From Orobanche coerulescens (lineage: Eukaryota > Streptophyta > Magnoliopsida > Lamiales > Orobanchaceae), in the NCBI GenBank assembly GCA_033398695.1, contig CM065801.1, positions 108,307,170 through 108,371,169 of the forward strand: a stretch of DNA of 64,000 nt, written 5' to 3'. A model generated the notes under the pieces. It made no database searches and was not told the DNA's origin. It worked only from the letters and a program-made list of their open reading frames with translations. Positions 1-12,024 of the stretch are shown one piece after another. The first letter of the stretch is position 1. Each line of letters starts with the position of its first letter. The translations under genes and the position numbers were made by a program.

Positions 1-1231
1 TTCAGATCTTCTAGAGTATGATCCGCCTTGAACCGGACGTTGTGTGGGCAACGAGCTACCGGATCTTGCTTGGACACCTTATGGATCGGCCGAATTCTTA
101 TGCCTCACAACTCTCGAGTTTCTTTTCTTCAAGTAATTCCGATATGTAGCAAGAATTAAAGTGTTATCTCAATTGTGGAATCAAAGACACAAGTCAAGAT
201 CCACAATTAAACACTTAGAAGAAAAATCGAAATTCCTTGTGCAAGTATGTGATAAAATCGGCCAAGCCCTATAATGTCCTATTTATAGGCTCTTGGACTA
301 CTACTAGGGATCTAAAGGAGGATTATGGAAGGACTCCCAATTAATTCATCTTACCTTATTAGGACTCTTCCTAATATATGATGAATCAATTAATATCAAC
401 TTAGTCCACTAAAAAGTTGATATTGCACTTCCTACCCAAATCGCAAATTACGAAATTGGGCCCCTTATTAAATATATTATTTCCCGTGTTTAAGATATCG
501 AATGTCCATTAATTAATTATAAGCTACTGACAGCTTTAATTAATTAATATCTTATCCAAGAGTAGTACCACTCGAACCTTATTATTATATCGGAATTAAA
601 TCCACCTGCAGGGTTTAATATGATAATCATTATCGAGCTCCTCAAGCGGACATCATCAACCCGCACGAGTCGGGACACAATTTCTAGTAATAATAATAAT
701 TGTCGTATAAACAATATTATTGCCCAAGATACGAGGCTTATTGAGTCGATCATTTTGACTCTCACCTATGGTAAATCAAAGCAATAATTATTATAAATAC
801 ACAATTAAATATTATATACTTAGAATTAAGAAATAATAATTATCCGAGATTTACGTTCTTCTTACAGTCAGTACAGAAGACACTATCTCACCTCGATCCT
901 GTTCAACGTATACAAATACGCTAATATATGCTAATAGTCAAGACCAACTACTCTCAATACAACCCTTTATATAATTTGTCTAATAATTATATAGGTTGTG
1001 AACTATTATATTATTTTATAAGGCACCGATAATGTGATCTTCCGTGTGACACCAACACACCACATTATCTACAATATAAAATAATTAGACATTTCATTTG
1101 CATAATCATAACGTGAATTAATATGCAAATCATATGATTAAGTGTAATTAATATCCTCATAGGTAGTAATAGGGAAATTGGGTAATACAAGCATAAAGTA
1201 TGCTTTGCAGTATACAATCCTAACACCCGAT
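1..1231 (-). repeat. Copia-like LTR, partial at window edge
   Basis: AT-rich, non-coding. Read on the minus strand it begins tgttaggattgtatactg at 1231, a TG...-type LTR start like those of plant Copia elements, and it runs off the left edge. No reading frame of note. It does not match the LTR at 1648-3478, so it is a different family. Assignment rests on the terminus and composition only. Confidence 0.35.
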
Positions 1232-1634
1232 TCAAAATCGGGCCGAAAACCCGACTATCGCCCGGATCGAGTCACTCGCCATCGCTCAGCCGGGCCGAGC
1301 GGCTACTGAGCCTACCGAGTCACTCTCGGCGGCCGCAAGCAAATTAGCCCGAGCCACGGCACTGCGTCTTCATGCGGTATTCGTGTTTAACCCCCGTTTT
1401 TCTCATTTTTTTGACTCGCTTCCAAAACGAAAAAATTTATTAACTTCATGAAGAACTTATAAATCAACAAAAATAAAAATTTTCAGATTTATAATTCACA
1501 TAAAATAGTCTAAACTTGACTTACTACGAACGATTAAATTTTTTCGATTATATCTATTATGAATCTAAATCATAAACATCATCAAATAACATTCCAAATG
1601 CAAAGATGATCGTATATACGATATATTTGACCTC
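1232..1634. other. Non-coding spacer, probable retroelement internal remnant
   Basis: About 400 bases between two LTR-like segments. It contains a GC-rich patch near 1232-1340 with small inverted repeats (cgattcaaaatcg; cgggccgaaaacccg) and then AT-rich DNA. No coding sequence is recognisable. It lies on the internal side of the minus-strand primer-binding site at 1635-1646, so it may be the 5' leader of a Copia element that has lost its body. Confidence 0.35.
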
Positions 1635-1646
1635 GCTCCGATACCA
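1635..1646 (-). other. Primer-binding site (initiator Met tRNA type)
   Basis: On the minus strand the sequence tggtatcggagc follows the LTR terminus (...cccaaca) after one base. This is the usual plant LTR-retrotransposon PBS complementary to the 3' end of initiator Met tRNA, with one base different from the common tggtatcagagc. It fixes the orientation: a minus-strand element with its 5' LTR at 1648-3478. Confidence 0.65.
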
Positions 1647-1647
1647 C

Positions 1648-3478
1648 TGTTGGGATTCCACAGAAAATAAAAGCAGCGGAAGAATAAACGGAATCCCTAA
1701 GAGGATCGATCAAGTAACGTATATACGAAAAGAAAAATACGAAGATCAAGGAATCAAAGTCCCATACCTATGATGTCTCTGAAAAAACTTCGTATGATTA
1801 TGATGATGAAGAAGAGCCCTTCGTTCCAAGCACCTAAAGCAAGATGCCTCTACTTCACACGCCGGAACTTGATGGAAAAATCGACAAGCTTCCTTTCTTC
1901 AAGAATGCGGCTAGGGAAGCTTGTAGGAATTTTCTCTCTCAATGTATTCTTCTTATATCTTGTCTCTAAGACCAAGATGAAGTTTTCAACCTTACACTCT
2001 CTCTCAAATTCGTGATTTTGAGTTATTACAAGAAGAAGTTGTCCTCTCTCCTTTTTAAAGACTTTTATTTATAAAAAAATGAAAGTCTACCTTTAACACA
2101 TGATTGAGGGTATCAAATACACCTCACATATGTCACCTAGTGACATAAAATAAGTATAAAAGAGACAAGAGAGGGAGGGGGGCGGCCTTAAGGGAAATTT
2201 CCAAGAAGACGGGTCGAATTTACTCGGTTTGTGTAATCGGATGTTCACAAAACGAATCCCTCGTACCGGATGTTTGTCAAACGAATCCGCTTTATTTCCA
2301 ATGTGTTTGACTAATTAATTAATCCAATTAATTAATTATATCAAACACAAATATATATTTCTCTAAGAAATATAATTTATGAATTAAAGTAATCACCCAA
2401 AGAACCTACTTACAATTCATAAGACCGCTATTTGATTTATCCGATAAATCAAAATTAGATATCTAATATCTAATATTATTAGAGAGATTATGAATTCATA
2501 TTTATCCATCAATGTTCCTATTGCTCGACTCCGTAGGTTCGTCTCAGCCGGCATTGGGAGGAACTAATGAGTGCGGGCAAAGACTTAGCCAAATTTAGCG
2601 GCCGCATCTGTAAACCCCGATCGAGAACGAATGAACGGATCACTCCAACCATTATGTCGTGAATACTATATATGTATAGACCCTTCATCGATGTCCCAAG
2701 AAAGTCTTCGGTCACGGTAAAGTCAAACTCACTGTTGACTAAACTCTATACATGTGTTAATGCAAATCAAGACCGATCGATTAATAGTGTATCTAATACG
2801 ACTATATCGTAATGCTTTGGCCAAAGACTTATGATCTTATTTGCCATTAACCGTATAGGACATTCGCCTACTCACTAACAGAGATAGAATCCTTTCTTGG
2901 CGCACAAGAAGATCGCTACTGCCCGTATAGTCCGCACTTGAGGTCGACTCAAGAATTAAGCAAATGAGTCTAACTACTCTAATGACAAACTAAACGTCAC
3001 AGGCACATCTTCTACTGAACCCTCAAGTCAAAGGTCCACGTATACTATCACAACCTTTCGATTCGTCATCGACTCTCCGAGAGTGAATACTGTGTGACTG
3101 AATCGAGTATGAGTCGTGTTCGAGTATACTGGTCCCACCAATATACTTATAACTATGCTATCAAGACGTGCACACATCCTAGCATCAGTTATACAAGTCT
3201 TATTAAAACTTAATGTCCTATTAAGTTTTATCGACTTGCGAACTAGTTAAGCATTCGAGCTCTAAACACTTCTAGTGCCTATCTCCTTATCTCCATAAGG
3301 AGTAGAATGTTCACTCTCAAATGCAAGAACTATTATTCTATATACCAAATCACAATGCCAGTGATATACAATAATATAGAAATAATAATTGCCTTATTAA
3401 ATATAAAATTCATAATTACAATACAATTTCTCTCACTCTCTCATCCTATGAGTGGCATTCGAGGACATATTCCTAATA
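1648..3478 (-). repeat. Copia-type LTR, copy 1
   Basis: In plus orientation it starts tgttgggattcc next to a minus-strand PBS and ends near tcctaata at 3478, about 1.8 kb. The part from about 2150 is homologous to 3950-5268 and to 40029-44832 (shared landmarks: ggccaaagacttatgatct, the block ending in gtggcattcgagg). No coding content; the 81-residue frame at 1770-2015 has no recognisable family. The TG...CA terminus is degraded at the right end. Confidence 0.6.
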
Positions 3479-3750
3479 GATTATTCGAGTATTGTTTGTC
3501 AGTTTCCTTGATGTTCTGGTCTGTGTTGCCGAGGTATTGATTTATGTTGTGATGTATTTGGATACATTGGATATGGTTTGAATACTATTTGTATTGTCCT
3601 TCATTCATTGTATTTGGACCTTCTCGGTCAAATTTTATAGTTCCGCGTATGATTAGCCTTGTGGGTCCCACGGCGGGGCTCACGACGCTGTAATATACCC
3701 TGAATGCCAAAAGATTTGGGAGGGCAGGAAACAATTTCTCCCGTGGCTCA
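3479..3750 (+). repeat. Gypsy LTR tail fragment, copy 1
   Basis: Matches 5366-5600 closely from attattcgagtattgtt to the run gtgggtccc...gggctcac...tgtaatata. That ending is the U5-end signature seen in the Gypsy LTRs of this window, including the hairpin at 3661-3683. Truncated on both sides. Confidence 0.55.
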
Positions 3751-3759
3751 CGGGGGCTC

Positions 3760-5268
3760 ACGACGCTGTAACAATTTCTCTCTCACTCTTGCCAAAAAGG
3801 AGCCGTATGAATTCCCTTAGATTAGGAAAATGAGAGCAAGTCTTCATTATATTCTTCCAACATTATCTCCTCAAATCCCCTTTACAATATAATAAGAGAT
3901 ATTCTATCTCTAAAGGTCACGAGTCATCCATTATTAAAATGGAGACAAAAGACCAGGGGAGTAGGTGAAGGGGGCGGCCAATCTAGAAGGATTCAGACGA
4001 GTTTGGTTCGTTTCGGACTCCCGTGAGTCTAAACAGATAAACTCCGATTCCGTTCCGATGTATTTATATCGATTAATTAATCCAATTAATTAATCATATC
4101 AAATAAATAACAACATAATTAATTTCTCCAAGAAATAATTATATTCATGAAGTAAATTTATCACCCAGTAATTTATTTAATTCATTAGGCCGTAAATTAA
4201 CTTATCCAATAAATCAATTTAGACATTCAATGTCCCAAAATTAGATATCCAATATCTAATATTCATAATGAGATAATAAGCTCCATTCATTCCGTCGTCA
4301 ATCCTATTGCGCGACTCGGTAGGTTCGTCCCAATCAGCAATGAGAGGAACCAAAGACTAGTAGCACCACCTAGCCAGCCTGGCGGCCTACACTGTACCCC
4401 AACTGAGAACGAATGATGGGATCATTCAAGAACCATTCTGTCGTGAATACCAGTAAGCGTATAAACCCTTCTTCAAATGTCCCGATCAAGTTATAGGTCA
4501 CGGCTACCAAACCCTATCTCAGATTTGACGCTATGCATGCGTTAATGCAAATCGAGATCATCGAGCTGTCGTGTATCTAATACAACTAGCTCTAATGCTT
4601 TGGCCAAAGACTTATGATCTCATCTGCCAATAACCGCATATGACATATAACCCGCTCACTAACGGGAGAAAGAATTCCGTCTTGGTATTCAATAGGACCT
4701 GCTACTTGCCCGTCAAGATGCACATCGAGGTTGACCCCCGTCTTTCGGTTTACAGGGTCGAACTACTCTAATAAAAATCTTGACGTCACAAGCACATCTC
4801 TACTAAATCCTCAAGTCGAAGGTTCACGAATACCTATCACAACCTTTCGATTCTGTGTGACGAATTGAGGGTGATTCAGTTCGAGTATACTAATACAATT
4901 AGTATACCTATAATGTGTACTTCCACTAACCATTAGCATTCGACAGGCACTCTCCATGTCAAAGAACACGTCATACAAGTCTTCACATAAACTTAATGCC
5001 CAGTCAAGTTTCATCGACTTGCGAACGATTAAGTATTTAAGCTAAAAACCTTTCCAATGTCGACCTCCTTATCCAATAAGGAGTGGAACATTTTGCTCTC
5101 AAATACACGGACTAGTTTCTATATGTATATTTATGAGTTAGGAATGCCAGTAACTACCAGTAAATAAAGAAACATCCATTGCCTTATATGAGTGATTTAC
5201 ATAATTACAAGTACAATGCCCTCCCTCAACATCCTCTGAGTGGCATTCGAGGGCATACTCCCAACAGG
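3760..5268 (-). repeat. Copia-type LTR, copy 2
   Basis: Diverged second copy of the LTR at 1648-3478, ending with an intact ctcccaaca terminus at 5268. The left boundary is not sharp (about 3760-3840). It supplies the empty-site sequence (aaacttaatgcccagtcaag, near 4990) that dates the CACTA insertion in copy 3. Non-coding. Confidence 0.55.
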
Positions 5269-5615
5269 TATCAGGTCGGCATGAAGATGATGGGAAAGCG
5301 TGATACTGTGTCTTATCTCTGATTATATTTTGTATTCCTCCATTCAGTGTTGTTGTACTAGAATGGTTATTGATTATTCGAGTATTGTTTCTCAGTTTCC
5401 TTGATGTTCTGGTCTGTGTTGCTGAGGTATTGATTTATGTTGTGATGTATTTGGATACATTGGATATGGTTTGAATACTATTTGTAATCTCCTTCATTCA
5501 TTGTATTTGTACCTTCTCGGTCAAATTTTATAGTTCTGCGTATGATTAGCCTTGTGGGTCTCACGGCGGGGCTCACGGCGTTGTAATATACACTGAGTAA
5601 CTTGGGGGTGTTACA
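5269..5615 (+). repeat. Gypsy LTR tail fragment, copy 2
   Basis: Extends about 100 bases further left than copy 1 and ends in gggggtgttaca at 5615, the LTR terminus common to the Gypsy families here. A hairpin with arms gtgggtctc and ggggctcac lies at 5554-5576. No PBS or internal region follows, so it is a solo remnant. Confidence 0.55.
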
Positions 5616-7540
5616 GGATAAATATTGCAGTGTACCTACTTTCTCTTTGCACCCAAAACTCGCATCAAGTCTGAACCACATCAAACATACTCTCTAACAT
5701 GACTTTATACTACACTTGATTGTAGGACGGATCTTTGATATTAGACTTTATCGACTCTAAACTAGATCAGCTGCAGCTTCGACTGAGAATTCAATCCAAA
5801 GTTTTCAACAAACGAGATGGCACAAATACAATGTCGCACACAATACAGGCACTAAAATACCAGCAATCAGAGTCGGCAACTGACTCCACCAGCGAAACAA
5901 TGCCTCCATCCTCCGCAGGTACATACAAATATTTATTGCATTAAACCTCAAATATTCTTTTTGTATAACAATGTTATCCTCTTCATAAACACATACAGCA
6001 ACCACCAATCCTTGTATTGAAATCTCCACACCTACAAAATTAGAGACCAAGAGGCTCCCGTCAACAACCAAAGGTATTCTTATATCAATATTCCGTTCAT
6101 ATACATTAACCAAATATATATTCCCATACCTTTGTTATTTCAGAACATCCTCATCCTGACGGCCACACCAGCACATCATCCCGCGGCCGATAACTAAAGG
6201 CGAAGAAAATCGAATAAATCAACCTGCATGTCCCCTCAGCTCTATAGGGAAAAAACTGCTCTTGATGTTGTAAAAAACACAATCTACAACCAGCGTTCTT
6301 CAATGTATATATGTTTAATAATACACGCAATCTCTGTATTTACAACATGTATAGATGCCTAATAATACATGCACTCAAACGCACATCCTCATGTATTAAA
6401 TCGGATCTTGCTTCGCAAAGGGTCGCTTATTTGGGGTTTCACCTTTTTTCCCTGATTTGTGTTCTTTGTTATCCATCTTTCGCTTTTTATTTCGTAAATA
6501 CACGTTTATTTTATATTTTCATTAACAAATGTTGATGTTTGAAAAATAAATATGATTCCACGCTTTAGAGTCTTGTGTTGAGGTTAGATATTAGAGTCCT
6601 GTGTTGTCTGTCAATCAATAGTATACTTCATTGTTGGTTTAAAATACCAGATGCATATTTTTATATTTATTTTCATAAATATCTTTGTGATCGGGGAATC
6701 ATTTTGCTGTCAGATTGTTCTACAAATTGCAGTAGGTTATTGCTCAATATATATTGCAAATGAATATATTTACAAAATACCTAAACATATGCACAGGAAC
6801 GCCCATAATAATAAAAAATAACACGCATATCCCCAGAACATTTTTGCCAAGGCTAATAGAACTGCAAAATATATTAAATTAATTACATTGTCAGGAATAT
6901 ATTTCCAGATAGGTATTGCGTATGTAAAAGGGCTGAAATTCGTATCATATTCTTTTTTGCATATTATGAGATGCCTCTGAATATATTCTTTATATGATGT
7001 TAAATATAATATTTCAATAATTCATGATATATATATATATTTCAAGATACATATCACATATATAAAAAATGACTATTAGCTTCCAAATCTGGACTGTATT
7101 GAGTGCATAATTTTAAATGCTATTAAATGTGTTTCTCACATGCATTTCGCATATTACAGCATGATCTTTTAGAATTAATAATTTTTTATATTTCCAATTT
7201 TAGAAATGCGGTATATGTCTTAAATCATAAATCGTTTGATATATTTTGACATAAAATAGATAAAAACCTCGTAAACTATTATATTTTAAACTTTAAGGGA
7301 AAATGGAAATTCTCAATCATACCCTTATGTGTAATCATAAGACATGCGCTTTTGTTAGAGATTTGGTCATTCCATGTCGAATTGATAGATTACTCGTAGC
7401 ATAAATATATGGAAAAATCATAAAACCAAATTTGGTACATATTTGAAAGTAACAATTCTAATTTTTTTCATTTCCTTAATAATTTAACACAAGAAACCTT
7501 ATTTCTTTGTAAAATAATACTACAGGTGACCAACAGAAAG
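5616..7540. other. AT-rich DNA, possibly Helitron body
   Basis: Nearly two kilobases of AT-rich sequence without a convincing gene. A short plus-strand frame at 5735-5944 could be followed by an intron-like interval (cag/gtacat ... tttcag/aacatc) ending near 6143, but no protein family is recognisable. It lies upstream of a Helitron-like terminus, so part of it may be Helitron DNA. The Helitron 5' end was not found. Confidence 0.25.
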
Positions 7541-7550
7541 CAACACTCAT

Positions 7551-7587
7551 GGACAATCGTGTGCATCGCACGGGGCCCCAAAACTAG
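7551..7587 (+). mobile_element. Helitron-like 3' terminus
   Basis: A short GC hairpin (cgtgtgcatcgcacgg) followed about ten bases later by ctag at 7584-7587 and then T. Plant Helitrons end in a GC-rich hairpin, a short spacer and CTRR, inserted before T. The stem is slightly degraded. The matching 5' TC end was not identified. Confidence 0.45.
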
Positions 7588-7686
7588 TATATATATGTAT
7601 TATTTTTAACGAGGTTTGAGTATATATACTTATAGATGGACAGAGTATGTATGCCCGCAATTGAATGAGTACCTATAAATTGTCAT

Positions 7687-7687
<1 letters not shown>

Positions 7688-7719
<32 letters not shown>
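7688..7719. repeat. (AT)n microsatellite
   Basis: About 16 uninterrupted AT units in an AT-rich stretch just left of element A. Confidence 0.9.
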
Positions 7720-7720
<1 letters not shown>

Positions 7721-7759
7721 TAAATACTATTTAATTAATAAAAAATAGTTTGTGATATA

Positions 7760-8992
7760 TGTAATATCCGCATTTTTTCTTTCCCATGTATTTTCATTTT
7801 TGGTGTATTTCTCGATCGTAGTGACCCTCGTGTACCTTTCAGTGTGTCCTTCCTGTCAACTGTTGAACTGTATTCTCGTTATTGTTGTGCGGAACCGCCG
7901 TTTCGGGGTTCCCGTGGATCCATTTCGTGTTATTGGTTTCCAAATATTGATTCCTATCGTTTTTATTCTCTTTCCGGATCATTTTTATCATTTTGGGACC
8001 CAAAGGGGGTGTGGGCCGCGACAAGGTGTGTGCGCCAAGGCACACAAATTTCTTGATGAGTTGGTCGAGCAAATCAGACTGCAGCCGCGGCGCACCCATC
8101 CGGTGCCGCGGCACAAGCAGCCAGTCGTGCCGCGCACATCCGTCCGCCGCGGCACATTCGTGTGACATCTCGCGACCAAACCCGATCAGACTGGTGCCGC
8201 GGCACACACAGGCTGTGCCGCGGCACACTGTAGAACCCTGGTAGTAATTTTTGGCCTGTGCCGCGGCACACAATGCGGTCAACCCTCTATAATTGTGTTG
8301 TTTTGAGCGTAAACAGCTCATTTCCTTCTTCCTTCTTCCATTGACGCGAGAGAGAGTGAGAGAGGAGGAGAGCTTCTCATCCTTATCAATTGAGGGGTTG
8401 ATTTTTATCATTTTTCTTCGGTTGTGAAGCCCGGACAATCAATCCAACGCGTGTTCTACGGATTTTAGTACTTGAATCTCCAAAGGTAATATCTCTAGAA
8501 CTCTATTTTCGATTAATTTGGGGGTTTTGGGATTTTCTTCCGATTTGTTTCGTTTTGTTGGTGGATTCATGATGAATATGATTAATCTTGTTGATATCAT
8601 TAGTTTTCCTACGGATTCATGGTATATTTTCATAGTTTTGCGGAATCGAGAGGGTTTAGTTGTGGTCCGCCCTCGTTGTTATTTTGTGCGAATATACATG
8701 AATGTAGGCGGGTTTTCGGGTGTATTCCATTTCCGTATTCGGCTAGAGTTGGTTGTAATTATGTTCTTCAAATCGTTAGGTTCGCTTCCGTTGATTCCTA
8801 GTGTTCGTCGGTGATTATCCTTTCCGTTCGTTGCGTCATCAAAATATTCAAGGCAAGTAATTCTTGGAAACCTTTATGCTTAACGTGAAATGGTAATGTA
8901 TATTGTGTGTGCTTTACTCACCTCGGGAGGGTCCGACGGGGCCTCGATGGAATCTATGGCTTCGTCCTGGATTCATGAGTTTGATTCGCTAG
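7760..8992 (+). repeat. Element A 5' LTR, left part
   Basis: Collinear with 34724-35986 of the 3' LTR. It contains the palindrome array (8011-8272), the presumed TATA box tctataat (8286-8293), a GA-rich tract (8346-8372) and two splice-donor-like motifs (aaaggtaat near 8484; aaggcaagtaa near 8851). It is interrupted by element B after gctag at 8988-8992. Confidence 0.85.
8011..8272. promoter_or_regulatory. Palindrome array gtgccgcggcac, A 5' LTR
   Basis: Four perfect copies of the 12-bp palindrome plus several degraded ones, spaced irregularly by about 10-40 bases. The array ends about 15 bases before the presumed TATA box. The array is what keeps several frames open on both strands here; those frames are not genes. 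Confidence 0.75.
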
Positions 8993-11900
8993 TGTAATAT
9001 CCGCGTTTTCTATTTTTAATAATTTCTATTTTCAGTGTATATTCGTTTCGGATAACTCGCTTGGCACTATTTTGGAATTCTGAACCTATTTTGTTCTTGG
9101 AGTTTCTCCGCTTAGACGGGTCTCGATGATGCTTTTACGTAATTTCATCTTGTGGTATATTTTGTCTCATGCGTATTCGATTCTCCTTAAACTCGTTCGA
9201 TTCCGTCACTTTCTTACTTCAATGAGTTAGTATGCTTGATTAGAGCATGTTGTGAGTTTCGGATGGTTAATCCGACGTTGTGTCGTGATTTTCGGATGTT
9301 TGGGCCGTTTTTGTAATTTCCTAGAAATTTAGGGAATTTGTTCCTTGTTCAACTTTGGTTGTGTACCTCAGATCGTTTTGGGGTTCCGTACTTCCATTTC
9401 GTGTTATTGTTGCCCAAATATCGATTCCTATTGCTTTTATTCTCTTTCCGGATCTTTTTTCGTCATTTTGGGACCCGAGGGGGGGTGTGAGCCGCGGCAC
9501 AAGGATTGTGCGCCGCGGCACACATACTACCCAGTTGTTGGCCGAGCAGGCTGTACCGTGTGCCGCGGCACAAGGATTGTGCGCCGCGGCACACAGCCGA
9601 GTCAGTGCCGCGGCACACTTGTCCGGGCCGCGGCACACCCGTGTGGCACCTGCCGGCTAAAACCTCCTGTACCGCGTGCCCCGGCACAGTCCGGCAGTGC
9701 CGCGGCACATGCCGAGTCTGAGCCGCGGCACACTCCGAATGAGCCGCGGCACAACGAGCGGTCAGCCGACCACTGGGCGCAATTTTTGGCCCTGTGCCGC
9801 GGCACAGATTAGCTGAGCCGCGGCACACAATGCGGTCAGCGCTATAACTGTGTGTTTTCAGCGAGATTCGCTCATTTCCTCCTTTTCTCCAACCGTGCGC
9901 GAGAGAGAGAGGGTTGAGAGGGGGATTTCTTCTCCATCTACCCTTTTGATTGTGTGTTTTTCTTCATCTTCCTTCGATCGTGTAGCTCGGATTGTGGATC
10001 TAGCACGTGTTCTTCGTATTATAGGGCTTGAATCTTCAAGAGGTAAGAACCCCTTTAACCCTAGTATGATTTTTGGGGAGGGTTTGGTGGTGATCTTGTG
10101 TTTTAATCCGAATTAACCGATGTTGTTGTTAGATTTTGATAGTGCTCTCGTGACCCTTGGTTTTCTTGTTTATGGTTAGGATGAAATTCCGTTAATTCAC
10201 CGTTAACCGATTTCAATTCCCTACGCACTCTTGGTGTTCGATAAATTGTCCCAACGGGTAGAACTAGGAGTAATTTCTTCGTATTCATGATCTTGAGATT
10301 GATTGTATATCATTATTGTGTTAGGGTCGGATTTGAGAGGATTGTTTGGACCGAAACCTATTCCTTCGTCTTCTCATTATCGTATTATTACCAAGGCAAG
10401 TACCTCGATATACGAATTGTAACTGCGTGAGATCATTGTTGTCGAAGTGTATGAGTTTATGTGGATGTATATATACGTATGTGTATATATATATATATAT
10501 GTGTTTATATATAGTTACATGTTAAATATATGTATGTATATACGTATATTGATATATATGTTTATGTCGGTGATCGACGAGTGTTGAATTCTAACATTAA
10601 TTGACGTACTCAACTTGGATTGATGGACGAACTATAGTTACTCATATAATATAGTAAGGATATATATATATATATATATATATAAATGTGTATATATTCG
10701 GTTGAGTCGCAACATAGAGATATATGTGCGGTGTTGATTGAGTTTGATTGATAACGTGCGTGTTATTGTTTATTTGTGTGGATGTGGACTGGCGGAGAAA
10801 TTGTGTGACTTGATGTACCGAGTTGAAAATTGTTGTGACGTTTGTCCGTGTGCTTGATGTTTGAACAATGTGGATACTTGTTGTGAGAAACGTCATATCC
10901 GGGAACCTACGAGGCGGGCGGTGTACTCCGGCACGTGTGCTGTGCAATGTGCGGCTCCATATGGGTGGTGAACGCCGGTGTTACATAATGCGTGTGTCAA
11001 GGGGCGGCTCTTGCGGGAGTGATCGCGGCGCAGTGACATGTTCAAGGAGCGGCCGACATAGTGGAGTGAACGCCGGTGCAGTGTGCGGTGGAGGCGCTGG
11101 CAGCTTATTGGTTACGGGTATTCGAGTGTTAGCTAAGACCCGCTATCGAACGATGTTCGTATCTCAAATTCTTTCAACTCACTTTTTAATATTTGTCTTG
11201 ATACGACCGCAATTCATGTTTTTGAAAGCTTGTTTCAAATTGTTTTTAAAGCGTTGGTATCGGGGTTAGTTAACCACGGAGGTTTGTGAAATCTCAGGGT
11301 TAATTAATCGGGGTCTTGAGCAGGATATGTCGAATGAGAGTTTTGTACCTTTGATTGTATTGTGGTGCTATTCTGTGTTTTGGGTCGAGGACCCTGTGGA
11401 ATGTTGAGATGATTGATTTCATGATGATGTTATTTGGAATGGGTTGAGAACCCTGTGAGATGTTGTAATGATTTCGTTTGTGACGGTGTTCTATAAATTG
11501 GGTCAAGAACCCCAAATAAGTTGACTTAGTTTTTGTGTAATCGTTTTCCATACGTTGGGTCAAGGGTCCGAGAGTTTTTGAAATTATTTCCAAAAGTATT
11601 CCCTTTCGATTTTAAAAACCCCCAGACGGCCCGAGTCAACAATAACGTTTGCAAACTACCTTATCAAAACATTTTTTTTCCTTTTTCCAAAAGGGATTTT
11701 CCTGACTCCTTGGGCTTGGTTAAAATTTTATTGATGTTATGTTTCGTAAAGAGAATATGGCTATGTGATTATCTTGCACCTTGTGTATGCGAGTGTTACT
11801 CTGTGTTGATTATGGGAATGTATGGTTTATGTTAAGGCTTCACGGCGGTTGAATTTTATGTTGTTACTGTTCGTATATCTTGTATATTATGTACTTGCAC

Positions 11901-12024
11901 TAGCAAAATTCCAGTTTGCTAACCCCCGAGTTTTCGGGGGGTGGGTGCCTGTTGTGCGCTCAGGTTTTGGCAGCTCGGGAGCAGTCACAGGATTGGCTTG
12001 GAAGGAGATGGAAGACGACGATGC
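8993..12024 (+). repeat. Element B 5' LTR, left part
   Basis: Matches 25807-28816 almost base for base, apart from clustered small indels. It holds the palindrome array (9486-9831), presumed TATA box (ctataact, 9842-9849), GA-rich tract (9899-9911), donor-like motifs (agaggtaaga near 10040; aaggcaagtacc near 10393), AT microsatellites (10483-10500 and 10660-10683) and four mini-hairpins (11382-11570). Element C interrupts it after gatgc at 12020-12024. Confidence 0.85.
9486..9831. promoter_or_regulatory. Palindrome array gccgcggcac, B 5' LTR
   Basis: About 11 copies of the core gccgcggcac, some perfect as gtgccgcggcac and others as gagccgcggcac or gcgccgcggcac. It sits directly upstream of the presumed TATA box. 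The paired array at 26296-26626 differs by many one- or two-base indels although the flanks are nearly identical. Confidence 0.75.

Noticed and set aside
1770..2015. 81-residue plus-strand ORF
   Set aside because: Lies inside a Copia LTR, no homologous frame in the sister LTR copies, no recognisable domain.
7752..8438. Long open frames on both strands (up to 199 codons) across the A palindrome array
   Set aside because: The repeated word gtgccgcggcac contains no stop in any frame, so arrays open all frames at once. The products are low-complexity PRH/AAA repeats. The same applies at 9321-9828, 16331-16975, 22214-22789, 26135-26600 and 34764-35434.
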